Positions 51,276 through 63,949 of a stretch of 64,000 bases of DNA are shown here, one piece after another (within the stretch, counting starts at the first letter, position 1; each line of letters opens with the position of its first letter). Source of the DNA: Arcuatula senhousia (Eukaryota > Mollusca > Bivalvia > Mytilida > Mytilidae); assembly GCA_963971305.1 (NCBI GenBank), contig OZ020303.1, positions 39,978,106 through 40,042,105 on the forward strand, written 5' to 3'. Under the pieces are notes generated by a model. It did not search any database. It saw only the letters and a list, made by a program, of their open reading frames with translations, and was not told the origin of the DNA. Position numbers and translations under genes: made by a program.

Positions 51276-54200
51276 GTAAGGGATAATGATTTGCAACCAT
51301 ATAGGAGGAGAACTGTGAAACACGTGTAGCATTGGGATAGTATTTGCATGGCACTCTAAGACTTTTTCAGAAGTAAAATGGAACTTTATTTTGACATGGA
51401 ATTTTATAGATTTTACTTAATGTGCTTCATAACTTTTACGGTAGGTTAGAAACTAAAAAGGTATTTCAAAGATCTGCGAATTTGCTTCATCTGCTATACT
51501 TGTTTTAAACAGCTAAATAGTAAAGAATATGTATTTTTGAGTCGTGTATACACAGTTTTTGTGTTCTTTAAAAAAAGCAATCTAAAAGAACAGTAGTTTC
51601 TACGGTTTATGTTCTTGAAAGGCATTATGTTCTGATTATAAAACTTTGAAGTGGTGTGATGCAGCATCAATTGCCATCTTTTGAACTGTTCAAAAAGTTA
51701 AAATGGTATAGAAATTTAATGAAAAGTAAGAGGAAAAGTGATTTCGAATACGTCACATCATTGTGTCATTATGTAATTATTGTAATTAAGCCTTTGTCTT
51801 TATGAATTTAAATAATATAGGAATTGTTTTAGCATTTTAATTAGATAAGCAAGACTTTACTTTGCATGTACTTTATCTCTTTTAAAGTTAACTGTCAAAC
51901 TTGACAAGTTTTATGCCTTTACATTTGTAAATCTCTTATTATCATGTAAATGATTCATCCAGAGGTGGATCCTTTTATGGTTTACAGTTTTTTAATTGTT
52001 TTCAAATTAAACCACTAAAAATGTGAAGACGTTGTAACTACTAGTATAATAGTGAAAATAAGTAATAAATTTGTTTCAAAACAGATATTTTACCCTGAAC
52101 AGCTGTATCAGTTTGAAAAGCAATCTATTTGCTCATTTGAAATGGAAAAAATAAACGAAAACATGTATGGTTGAATACCCAACTGTCTAGTAGCTTTTCA
52201 TATACTGTCACGACTGAACTGCAGTTTCATATCATAAAAAATCTTAAGATTCATTCTATAATTGCAATTTACCGAAAAAATCACCGATCCAGACAAAAAA
52301 TTACGTGATTTTGATAAATTTTATAGACGGATTTCCTCGAATGAGGAAACGTTTAAATACAGGAGCCAAGGGAATTCTTAATTAATAAACTGCTGTGACA
52401 AACGAAGCAGAATTAAACTGTTAAATAAATTTGGCAAAATGGCAAACTCAACCACCTGTGAAATTTCTATTAAAATTCCATCAATATTATGTCAATTTGG
52501 TACAAGTAATAGAGTAAAAACATTGAATGATGATGTTAACAATAAAAGGGGACAGTTAACAAATGACAAGACATGCGATTTTATCGAAGAACCTAGAGGG
52601 ATACCGAACCTTTAATTAACGGTATCCAGTTTCCCTCGGTTTCCCACGGCTGTAATTTCTTATCATTTTAGTTAAGTGCTATTTCACTACATTCTTTAAA
52701 AGGACAAGGTCACTTTAACTAGACATATTCTGAAACCTTTTGACCCTCAATTACCAGGTGGGGTGTCCATTAAATTTTTAGTCCAATTTTCACCTAAAGA
52801 GAATTCATACATGTATGTACATTTAACAACTACCGTTCAAATGGTGTCGAACAAAACACCCATGGCGTGTACCATGTTAAAGATGTGATTATTACATTTT
52901 ATTAAACTTTTTTCAAGTAGTTCAAGGTTTAAGGTATATTTTATACATGACCTCCCACCGTTTCTATTGTTGTTCTGAGTACAAAGGCTAATGTGTTGTT
53001 GTTGAACGGATTTTTCTTTTCAAACTTCGCGATCCATTTAAATAATTTGAAGTTGCAAGAGCAAAAGTTTATACAGAAAATCTTGTTAGATGTATTGAAT
53101 CAAAAACTGTTTTTGGTCAAACATGTCATTTAATTTTGTCGATGAATAAAAGATTTGGGTTCAAGGATTCACAGTCAGCAATACTAAAGAATTCGACCCG
53201 GCTTCAAAATATTTACTCGTGATTCTTTTCTTTGGAACTCCTTTCTTGTGAAAATTTCGTGCAGATTTTTGGCAAAAAACGGGTAAGAAATTAAACCCCT
53301 TTTCTTTTCGTTCTGATCTCTGGGTAGAACCCCCTTTTTTACACATTTCTGGATTTCTCTCCTGACTCTTTATGCTATTTATCACTGTTCTTGTCTGTCC
53401 TGAACATAACTTGTTCGTTTCGTTTCGTTTCGACTTCAGTTCATTTTGCTAAGCGGTTTAGTTGTTATATGTGTTTTTAATTTGTTGTGTTTCGTTGTGA
53501 TGATTTTTTTGTCTACCTCTTTGGTACACCTTTGCTTCTTGTCGCATGTGCACCTGGGATTGTGCTGTTCCTTAAAAGGAAACTTGGTTCGGTTTGGATT
53601 GCAACCACATTTGTCTGATCAACACACAACCACAAACCACCAAACCCAATTGCCAGAACAACCAAATGCGTATCAATAGCTAATAGAAAAAAAGTAATTA
53701 AATTCACGGAGGCCTTAAAAAGGAAACTTGGTTCGGTTTGGGCTGCAACCACATTTTCTGATCAACATGTACTTTATGCAACCACAAACCACCAACCCCA
53801 ATTTGCCAATACAACCACATGCGTATCAATAGCTGCAAAATAGAAAAAAAAATTGTGGAGGCGTTGCAACACTACAAATGTACCTGTCCTTATACATATA
53901 AAACCACAAAGTTTTATTTTGCACGTAATTTTTTGGTACATTTAACTTCCACGAATTAGAAAATCAAGCTCCGATGCATATGCAGAGGTGTTTGCGTCAA
54001 AACAAAGTAAGTTGCATTCTCATTATCTTTGACGCCCTTGAATATTATACTTGGTGTTCAGTGCTTTGTGGCACCCGATATAGAAGTTCAGCTAACACAT
54101 TCATAATGTCCGATTATATAATGTATGAGACATTAAATTCGTATTTTGTCCTTGTTCACAATTTTAAATGCATTCTTTCAATTATGTGCAAGTAAATAGT

Positions 54201-57200
54201 ACAGGATTTTTAAAGTGACAGTCTACCAGAACAGAATACCCTGTTTATTAAGTGACAACAACACAGTAATACATCATCTTGAAAATGATGTGATCTTAAT
54301 GATATAAGTATCCCCAGGCATTGAAATGAAATCATAGATTGATGAATATATTTAAAGTATTGAATGACTGATGTCAAAATAGAGTTAGACTACTTTAAAA
54401 ATGATGCTAAATGATGTTGTGACATTTGAATGCATTGATGGGGGCACAGATAAAAATGTACTTTATGCAAAAATGTAAGGGAAGAATTTACAGCAGGCTA
54501 GGGGATTTCACAATTTTCTAGTAAGGATTTCAATGCCACAAAAATGCAAAATGATTTCTGGACCAAACTTTAGTTATTTAGAATGTTGTGGCATTTGAAT
54601 GCATTGATGAAGGTGAAGACAAAAAATGTTCTTTGTGCATTAACGTAAAGTGAGAATTCGCAGAAAGCTGAGCGATTCCATAAAAATGCAAAATAATGTA
54701 ACACCACCAAAGCTTTTAACGCCCTATACTTATCCAGCAGTCAAGATTTCGAAAATAAAGCTATCCTTACTTTGTTCCGAAGACTTACACGTATTTGTTG
54801 CACTAAAAACTAGGTGACTATACTTTATTCACCCGCGACGAGCAATTTGTTTCAGGGGCGGATCTGGAAATTTGGAAACCCACAGCCAAAAGCGAAATTA
54901 AAAAGTAAATTTTGAATTGAAAAGTGCTTCTAACGTGTGTCGCTAGATAACTGTACATATCGAGTCGTTTTAACATTTTATAAACCAAGTGCACATTAAT
55001 TGTAAATAAATAAACAGCTGAGAATTGCTCTATACTGATTGGGAGTGCTCCTTTCAAAAGGAAGTTGATACCGAACGGAACAGAAAGGGGTTCCATGGAT
55101 TAATTTTAGCCGAAAACATGTAAGAATATAACCCCCCCCCCAAGTGAAAAAAGAGAGTCTAATCCCCTGAACCCCCTTCCTTCTGGGCCTGCCTTTGGAT
55201 TTTTTAATTGAGACTCATTTTAATCCTCTTATATCCAAGCATGATAAAAAAGTATTTTCAAAATTCTTATCAGAAGTTAATACATATGTGAAGCTGTATT
55301 TAAACACGTTCCGACAGAAATTTTCAAGAAATCAGGAAATCCGCCTAACAAGTTGAGACACTTTTCCAATTACCCTGATTATTAATAATCAATGATTATT
55401 AAGTGTTTTGATGATCGTTCTATTCAATACCAATCGATGGTTTAATTGTCTGTGTTTGTAGCTCTCTGGAATTCTAAATAGAAAATATTTGTCGTAACAT
55501 CCTGGAAACCTTAATTATGAACAAGTAATACTAAAATATATAGTAAAAAGTAGGGTTTTTGGTAAAAAAATAATGCATTCCTTTCAATCATCTTTGCATC
55601 AATTTTCATAAAACCAGAATTTAAATTGATAATTTTTCAATTGAATATTGATTTCTTTAATAATTTAATTGATAGATTTATTAACAGTAATAATAAAGTT
55701 ATTTGAGTTTAAGTTCGCGTGTACTTTTGTTCATCATTCGAACACACCCACGTGCAGCACAATCCGAATTTACAATAATGGCGTACAATGTTTACTGCAA
55801 TACAATGTTTTTGTACGACTTGGGTCTTCACATAATAAGGTAATGCAAAAGATATTATCGATCGATCACAAAAAAATAATCGGCAAGAAAAGGGGGAAAT
55901 ATTGGAAAGTAAAAAACATGGACTATGAAACAATTACATGTCTAGAACATATTCATACGAAATCGTCAAGAAAATATCCAGATTTATTCAAGATTTTGGT
56001 CTATTAAAACCATTTTTTACACATTTCTTTGAACTAACTGAATACAGGTCCTAGCATTCTTGAAGGGGGTCGGATTTTAACCTATTTTTTAAAGAAAAGA
56101 ATTGTAGGGGCATAACTTGGGGCGGGGGTAGCAACAGTTTGACCTAAAATCCCAAGGTTTTAAAAAACATCCTTTTAAAACCCTTTCTTCAAAAGTGCCA
56201 AGTTTACACACCCATAGTGCACTTTTAACAACTTGATATTTTGAATTTATCAGCATTTAACTGGATGTATTTGGTAAGAAAACTACTATTTTGATTGACC
56301 AGATGTTGCCTTCAAAATACTTTAGGGTGGAATCACTTTTACCGAATCTCTATACTGAAAAAAAATACATTAAATTTTCATCCATAAGTAGCTTATAAAA
56401 TAACCCTTTTCTGACAAAAATTCCAATAAAAACGCAATAATGCACATTTCGTTTATGATTTGCTTTGAATTTTTTCCATTAAAATTTAAATATGTCAAAA
56501 GCAAAAGGGAACACATATAAAAATGTCTATAAGATATTTTCATTGTGTTTTAAAATGTATATGTCTGCTTAAGCTATTGTGAAAAAAAAATGGATGTCTT
56601 TTTTAATCTCTCTATAGGGTGTAGATGAATTAAAAAATAAGGTTATGCACAAAAGGGATATATTTGAACACAATCTCCAAAAAGTATAAAAGTGCTTGAA
56701 TTATAAATTAGAACATTATTCCCTGGGATAGCTATATCAAACAGTCATTGAATTAATTTCTATTCAATTTCTTTTCAAAACTGTACTTCAAGACTTAAGC
56801 CTTTCTTTAAACATTAAGAAAATAAACATAATTTCTAAAATAAATTTGAAAATTATGAAGGACGCGTAGGATTTTGTTTGATGAATGAAGTTTAAGTATA
56901 CACACTGTGTATGGATCAATTACCATTTAAAATAGAGTTACCTTGGATGGAACTGTTTGACATTTCTCAAGACAGGACATAACAAGACCCAACAATGGAA
57001 CTTTTTGACATAGATTTCGATAAGTAAGATGGGATAGGACGTTGGAATAAAGTTTGAACTTAACATTTTGTATAGATTTTCAGTTTCCGATTTCTAACAC
57101 AGTAGTTATTGTTACATAACGAATATGTACAAAAAGGGGGGGTACAAATATTCGGTTCCACCTAGATTCAAGTACAAGTTAAAAGTATAGGGGTTCCAGA

Positions 57201-60200
57201 AGCGGATGCAGAAATGTTTGAAAGGGGGTAGTTCCAGGCCCATAATGCCTAAAATACACATGAAAAATACTTTTAATTTTCTGAAGAAAAGGTGTTTCCA
57301 GCCTCTGGATCCGCCACTGAGGTCAATAGACTTAAAAGTATTAAATTGTGTTTCGAAAGACTTTTGGATCAGATACTAGTAAGCAAAGTGCATGAACAAT
57401 TTTTACCTAATGCACTCTTTAACAAACATATTCAAAGTTTAGTTGCTTGTACCTGAATTATAATTCCTTCTGTTCAAGGAAATGATCAAATATATGTAAA
57501 AGTGTGACATAATTTAGGTATATCATATATTTAAGTATAAATATAGTCTTTTTAAATATGCATTATAGGACAAAGCACATTACCTACATCGCATACCCTA
57601 TATCGCACCTTTTACCCTATATCGCACCCCCTATATCACACCCTAACCCTATATCGCATACCCTATATCGCACCCCTACAAAATATCAATATTTTATTTT
57701 ATATGATATAATGAACATTACATGGCAAAATCTGCATCACATGCTGTATTAACCCTCGACCTATATCATACCTCGGGCCGTTGGCCCTCGGTCAGATATA
57801 GGTGTCTCGGGTAAATACAGCATATGATACAGATTTTGCCATGTATTATTCAGTATATAAAGTGACATCATAATCATTATAGTTTAAAAATCTACTTAAT
57901 TATAATCAGTTGTCTGAGAATGACAAAAACACTGCATGGTGTCTTGAAAATTTTACGCTTCCATTGATATATAAAGAACCTCATGCTACTAAATGGTCGG
58001 CTTGAATGAAATTGAATATTAAAGTACTAAACATTGAACTCTATCTGCTAAAGCTTGGCATAAGTAAATACATTTCTATCCCTTCGATGTACAGGGGCGG
58101 AACCCCCGACCCCAATCGATCATTTCATTATGCAGAATTGCGGCATAATATGAACTTGATGCAGGTATAATCATATGGGCCTCTAGTAATTTACGGATAG
58201 ACTCCAAAGCCCAAATGCCTGGAACAAGTCAAGCCATTGTGGTCTATCTTTAGGGTATACACTATATTCAATCAGTAAGTTATACTATGAAACCCACACT
58301 ACAAAAGGTTATCGTGGAAATCAGATATATAGAGAGAAAGGGTCATAAGGCAAACTGTTACATTTTTAAGCTTTAGTTTATATTGTAAGATGAGAAAATC
58401 CTATTTGGCATTGGTTTAATTGTCTCAGTTGCAAGCAAACATTTTACCAAATTCAAGTTTTCTGGTAAAATGCATATTGATATAATCTATCCCTAAATAT
58501 CAGGCTGCTGCAATAACTTTGCAAAGGCATGACCACGAAAGGAAAAAATAGCATTTTTTATTATAAACGTTTTGAAAGTGTAATTGAAAATGACCGTGAA
58601 CCTTTACTAAACGACAGTTGATAATGGAAGCCATTTATTGGGTTTCGTGATATCAACGTCATGCTAAAGTCGGTTGGCATATTAATGTACAAATTTGAAC
58701 AATGAACAAACTCTATTATTTTCATTTTTGAGAGTTGATATTTATCAAATTCTATTGTTATTGAAACTGAATGGGATTTTTATTGTTGACATGAAAAAAA
58801 AATAACAATAAAACCATTACACAATATCGGTGTGAAACCCACAGGCGTTTGGGTTCAGGATTATTCTTTTATTAATAACGTGTATATAAAAATTTTCATA
58901 CTCGTCAATATACAATAGTATATAGACGAGTATGAAAATTTTTATATACACGTTATTAATAAAAGAATAATCCTGAACCCAAACGCCTGTGGTGAAACCG
59001 TAAAAAAATGAAATTCATGCTTTCCAAATTTCATAAATTATAGGTCAACAAATATAATAATCAATCATAGCTGGTAATTCGAAATACAAATGTAAATTTA
59101 CACTATATAATAAAAAACACATGCATAATAATTTTCGAATTTTCCATATAAAAATACAGAAAAATAGATTTTGATAGGGATCTCGCTGAGCGAAAGCCTA
59201 CTAGATAGACGCCATGCTAAGTTTCATGAATTAATTTGAACAAGATTTAGGATTACTTCAATTCCATAAGCCTTACTTAAACTACGAAATCGTAGGACTA
59301 AAACTGTAATGTTTAAATTACGCAGACTATGACCAATAAGTTGTGTATAAGGGTGGAAGCCATCCATTCAAACCCAATGAAGCGCTTCACTATAATTACG
59401 ACGATATAAACATTCTAAAAGAAATGCGACCATAAATAGGGAGCATTCAGATATTAAATCTTCTAGTATATTTTAATGAAAGTGCTTCTATAATATAATG
59501 GAGATTTAACCTGTGGCTTTGAGTCATTCAGTTCCACCCTAGCGTAATCAAAACAAATCGTGGTAGACGCACATGGAGTTTCAAAATGACCGAAACACTA
59601 CACAAAATCTGGTAGGAATTTGTTTCAAATATCTTTTTTACATGTAACATTTGTGTAGTCAATCTAAATTTCAATTTCACGCTAAATCTTTTACGTAACG
59701 TTTACTATATTGGTTTTTGTTTTACTGAAAAATATATTATACACATGGGCTACCTCTTCTCTACCAGTAAATTTCTCAAAGGCGATGTGACTTGATGATT
59801 TCTTATTCAAAAGCTAATGTGCCAGTCCAAAAAGAAAGGAAACAAATTGACTCTTGACAAAATATTGATAAAATTGAGTTAGAAGTTACCTTGATTGAAG
59901 AATACTAGTATTTAGACTTCTATTATTTTGCAATATAACTTATATTTCCATTTAAGGTTCACAAGTTTTTGTGTTTTTTTTCAATACAGAACCATTAAAT
60001 ATCAACCTTTTTTACTTTTACAGTGAAGAACTCAAAGCCGGTCTTACTGAAAACAATAATATACCAGAAAAGAAAGGACATATTGAACAAGATGGGCCAC
60101 CAGACGATATCCGGGCATTTTTTGGCCACCCTTTGGCAGCAGCAACGACATCTAGTAACGGAGAGGATACACATGCGTCGGCTGCTGCACTATTACACGA

Positions 60201-60278
60201 ATATATCAACTTACCCGCCTTAGACAAAAGTGGGATGAAAATTGGACAGAAGCTTCACTTCTTACAAGAACTCATCAG
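51232..60278 (+). CDS. Gene D, 5' part: two coding exons, continues beyond the window
   Basis: Exon 1 (51232-51275) begins at ATG and encodes MSGDQNRLNEAELI; exon 2 (60024-60278) continues in phase 2 as SEELKAGLTENNN, IPEKKGHIEQDGPPDDIRAF, FGHPLAAATTSSNGED, THASAAALLHEYINLPALDK and SGMKIGQKLHFLQELI. Donors are ATAAG|GTAAGG and ATCAG|GTAGGC; the acceptor is TTTTTACTTTTACAG. The first intron is 8.7 kb. No signal peptide or membrane helix; the N-terminal part is acidic and helix-prone, so a cytoplasmic protein is likely. I do not recognise the protein. No third exon was found up to 64000, so intron 2 exceeds 3.7 kb. Confidence 0.72.
51276..53540. other. Gene D intron 1, first part
   Basis: AT-rich without recognised exons. 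A (TTCGT)n run lies at 53416-53434. Confidence 0.35.
53569..53876 (+). repeat. Two ~150-bp tandem units
   Basis: CCTTAAAAGGAAACTTGGTT, GCAACCACATTT and ATGCGTATCAATAGCT recur at 53569 and 53715. The second unit has a 9-bp insert (GTACTTTATG). Confidence 0.8.
54413..54700 (+). repeat. Two ~175-bp diverged tandem units
   Basis: GATGTTGTGACATTTGAATG at 54413 and 'AATGTTGTGGCATTTGAATG' at 54581, each followed by CATTGATG, a GTTCTTTGTGCA-like block and CAGAAAGCTGAGCGATT-like sequence. Confidence 0.65.
54701..57585. other. Gene D intron 1, middle part
   Basis: AT-rich. The plus ORF 55669-56007 has no domain or splice support. No repeat family recognised. Confidence 0.3.
57586..57676 (+). repeat. 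(CCCTATATCGCA)n microsatellite-like array
   Basis: About seven units, 11-15 bp, adjacent to the foldback element at 57720 whose arms contain CCTATATC. Confidence 0.75.
57720..57844. mobile_element. Foldback (MITE-like) element
   Basis: Arms ACATGGCAAAATCTG, ATGCTGTATT, ACCCTCGACCTATATC are matched inverted by GATATAGGTGTCTCGGGT, AATACAGCAT and CAGATTTTGCCATGT around CTCGGGCCGTTGGCCCTCGG. Confidence 0.78.
58839..58992. mobile_element. Perfect foldback element (2 x 68 bp) with short target duplication
   Basis: Arms 58839-58906 and 58925-58992 are fully complementary (start CCACAGGCGTTTGGGTTCAG) around an 18-bp loop that is itself nearly self-complementary. TGAAAC lies on both sides (58833-58838 and 58993-58998), a 6-bp target duplication. 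No superfamily assigned. Confidence 0.88.
58999..60023. other. Gene D intron 1, last part
   Basis: No exon or repeat recognised; a possible worn fragment of the 'TGTGCC-GTCCAAA' retroelement tail lies at 59817. Confidence 0.3.
60024..60278 (+). CDS. Gene D exon 2
   Basis: 255 nt, pyrimidine-rich acceptor, donor CAG|GTAGGC. Normal codon texture in an AT-rich surrounding. A minus-strand ORF over the same segment is its shadow. Confidence 0.78.
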
Positions 60279-60324
60279 GTAGGCTCGACGATGTTATTGT
60301 ATGCACATAAAAATGGATTTCCCC

Positions 60325-60525
60325 CTATATATGGTCCGTCCGTCCTTCTGTTATACTTTAAGTTAAATTTTGTTTTTCTCGGAGAAACGCTTGTCAGATG
60401 TTCATGAAATTTTGAACATTATTGAGAATAACAAGGCTATACAGTATTGCGAAGTTTAATCATGCAAACCAAGTGTCAAAGGTGAGGGGGGAGGGCATCA
60501 CTGTCTCTGGAGACATATTTGATTT
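60325..60525 (+). mobile_element. Short TTTTTATGCCCC-family copy
   Basis: TATATGGTCCGTCCGTCCTTC, then GTTCATGAAATTTTGAACAT and an end GAGGGGGGAGGGCATCACTG (compare 17665). One monomer; the 5' hairpin is worn (TTTCCCCCTATATATGG). Confidence 0.6.
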
Positions 60526-62050
60526 CTCATAACATATAGCGCTTATTAGAAAAAATCGTCGATGCTTAATTAAAAGTGGCAACAATTGAACATATTTTGT
60601 GGTTTGACTCGGTTTATCTTTAAGAGAAGTTTTATTAAAGACAATATCAAATGGGAAAAATAAAATTCATCCTCCATGCACCTGTGGGTGTCATACCGGC
60701 AATATATGTTGACGATGAAGGTCAATGAACTACGAACTATATAGACCAAGGTCTTAGCTAATGAAATATATACGTGTACCGGGGTGATTATGGGATGTTC
60801 AAATCTGATTTATATGTTTTCCTAAACATTAAAATCTTGTTCCTTGATGATCATTGCATTTGCCGGATTGGAAAGAGCTGTTTTACAATTAACTCAGATT
60901 TGCACCGTATGACAAAGAATATTAACCCATACATACATGATTTTATCAACAGTTACTACTAATATATCAAGTCCTTTCGTTATGGCTTTTAACTAAAATA
61001 AAGGATCTATTCAATTTGGGTTATGTTTCGGCCAAACAATGCCGAAACTACAATGGCGTGTTTGTTGTTATTTACTGTCTTGTTTTCTCGTGGCATAAAA
61101 ATAAGTGGGGCAAACAAACGGCATTCGAGTGTATAATCTAATTAAAACATAGTAAAATTTATATTATTAATATAATATTTACAGTTTTCAATGTATACTT
61201 GAAGCGTGTTTTCAAATGTACTCAATATTTACATATTTACAGTTGTTCCTTCATTTGAAAGAATTTTAGAAGATTTAATACAATAAATGTATGTTTTTTT
61301 TGTAAAGACAAATAAAGGTAAATAATAAACTACTGTGTGAACATAGTGTATAGCTTTCATTAAATTCATTTGAGGATTGGAACCGTTGTAAATTTTAAAA
61401 GATTTATTTTCAACAATATACTGCTCTACGTTTGTTTGGCAAAGATCCGTGTTTTGTAATATTTTGTAGTAGGTCTCCCACTCAGTTATTTCTTTAAATA
61501 TGGAATACATTTAAAAATCTACAATTTGACGTGTATATTATGCAAGAAATTTTGTGCGATCGGCCAGAAGTTTTTCGTGGGTGTCTTACGGTTCATCATT
61601 GTAAACCATTGACTGATATTTTTTTACTAATTGGCTCGGGTTACTTTAGGTTATGGTTGACACATCATTGTCGCCCATACTCCCTTTTCACGATTCAATT
61701 GAAAATTAAAATGTTTTTAGATAAAATTTGTGTAGCATGTAGAACTGACAGACGAAAGCCAGTGTACCGCCTCTTCAAAGTGGGGGTATAATGAGAGTCA
61801 GTGGTTTTATGCGCTACAGAATAGTATTTATACGCAAAATTTTTGAACAGATAGAGCAAGCATGTCTCGCTCATTGCAAAGATATGTCTGACAGGTAGTG
61901 GAGAAGAAAGAAGCGAACAAAAAAGCATTTTCAAGACGATATGTTTCAAATTCTAAACTTATTTTGCCTTAATAATGTGTCAATTTATAGATTATAACCA
62001 AAAGTGACAGTCTACAAAATATCAAATGCATATCTCGGTTTTTAATTTTT
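60526..62050. other. Gene D intron 2, unassigned
   Basis: No exon recognised; small ORFs (60774-60962, 61229-61510, 61531-61949) have no supporting features. Confidence 0.3.
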
Positions 62051-62059
62051 AAATAAATC

Positions 62060-62815
62060 ATTTTCTATGCCACACAATGACTTTGGAATAGGTTTATCAC
62101 AGTGACTTGAAATTATGTATATGACATCATGTCGTCACTCATTGCAAGTTCTGAATTTAGTGAAGGTTTGATGATCACCTCCATATCTCAAAAACTATAG
62201 TTCCTAGGTTGATGAAACTTGGTATGCATATGCCCCTGGCCCAGTAGTAGCTATAAGCACAGTTGCATCATCATTTTTTTTACCTTGACCTTGATTTTCT
62301 GGTTGAGTGACTGACAATTTTCCATATAATAGCAATGTAAAAGTGTTATGAGCACCTCTATATCTCAAGAACTATAAGTCGTAGGTGGATGAAAATTGGT
62401 ATGCATATGCAAGTAGCAGCTTAGCACAGTTGCATCCCAATCTATTGACATTGACCTTGATTTTCCGGTTGAGTGACTTTGTCTATTGTCAATACATATA
62501 AAAGCAATGTTCAAGTTATAAATCCTAGGTTGATGAAACTTGGTATGCGTTTGCCCCAGTAGTTGCTAAGCACAGTTTCATCTCCATCTTTTAACCGTGA
62601 CATTAATTTTTGAATGAGTGACTTGGACAATTTTTCAATACATAAAATAGCAATGTAAAAGGTTTGCGAGCGCCTCCATCTCTCAAGAACTATGTCCTAG
62701 GTTGATAAAACTTTGTGACCATATGCCACATGCAGTATTAACTTAGCACAGTTGGATCCACATCTTTTGACCTTGGCCTTGATTTTCCGGTTGAGTGACT
62801 TTGATAGTTTTTTTT
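62060..62815 (+). repeat. ~170-bp tandem repeat, about four units
   Basis: Each unit has CTAGGTTGATGAAACTTGGT, GCATATGCC, TTAGCACAGTTGCATC and TTTTCCGGTTGAGTGACTTT. The start (62097-62115, ATCACAGTGACTTGAAATT) resembles the monomer of the element at 30747. Related single monomer at 16640. Confidence 0.82.
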
Positions 62816-63940
62816 AGGAATAAAAAGGTATTTCGATGGTGCTGGCAGCCGAGACATACTTTAGTGTTTACTGTGCCTTTTGGATTCAGGGAGGGATAAC
62901 GGAAGTATACGTAGTAAGCAGTGGCTCATAGATATTTTGTTTCGACGGGGGTTAGCGTTGCTGTATACAATTAAGTTGCTCTATTTAATTTTCTTTGATT
63001 TGTTGTTCTTTGGTGTCATCTGCTTTGTCTTATTTTTTATTTTTATTTTCGGGTTTTCGACATTCAAAATTCGCTTTGGCACTTTAATGCTTCCTTTGAA
63101 TTGTATTCGAAGTGAATCTTTAAACGATCGATCAGAAGTAGACTTTTTGTGAAGGTCATTAACCGGTTCGGGGCTAGCCCTAGTGAACACTCTCCAATCT
63201 TGATAAATGGACTGACAAAATGACAAAAATGTAATATACATTATGAAATATTGGTAAAAATCAAAGTCAAGCTTTCGTAACTGGATCCACGCATATATAA
63301 AGACAGAAATGATGTATAATCTTCTCATAATTAGGGGTAGTCAAATTGTGGTGTTCAAATTACATCCATTATGTGGCGACTGACTTACAATTTGGGGTGA
63401 GAAACCAAGTCGCATGTCCATGAGAGGGTGTTATAATGGGAATTTTGATTTATGCTGATTCATGTAATACATATATAAATTTTAAGTTTTAATTTAGATT
63501 TTTTTAGACCACATTGTTAGAGTTAAACTTTTGGTAGCAGCTTATTTTTTCTAGATACCCGAATCATTTTTCGGTTTGAAAACTGTCTTTTTTTTCAATT
63601 CATTTTTAAGTATCCTTTGTTTTGTACATTTTTAAACCTTTGAAATTGAAATGATTTCTAACTAAATCAAACAAAATAATTACTAATCCTAAAGTACAAA
63701 AACTTAAAGGGTCGAAATTCAAACCTAATACATGTTCAAAATTTGTGATAAAGTGCAAGAAATCTGATTCATCAATTTTTTGTATAAAGAACATACTTTC
63801 TTTTAAATACGAAGTAAACTTGTTTATAAAGCAAGAACTTCAAATCAAAACCATCGTAAATGATTTGATTCAGCATATTTTAGGTCTAATTTCTTGAGAT
63901 GAGTGCAGTCAAAAATTCTATAATTAGGATACTAGGCTTT
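62816..63940. other. Gene D intron 2, last part
   Basis: Includes a dispersed-repeat fragment near 63000-63070 (GGTGTCATCTGCTTTGTC, TTTTCGACATTC) related to 22310 and 34890. No exon recognised. Confidence 0.3.
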
Positions 63941-63949
63941 CATTTTTTT

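Noticed and set aside
63240..63320. ATATATAAAG as a promoter of the minus-strand ORF 62981-63328
   Set aside because: The motif is on the plus strand, the ORF overlaps a dispersed-repeat fragment, and its composition is simple and Lys-rich.
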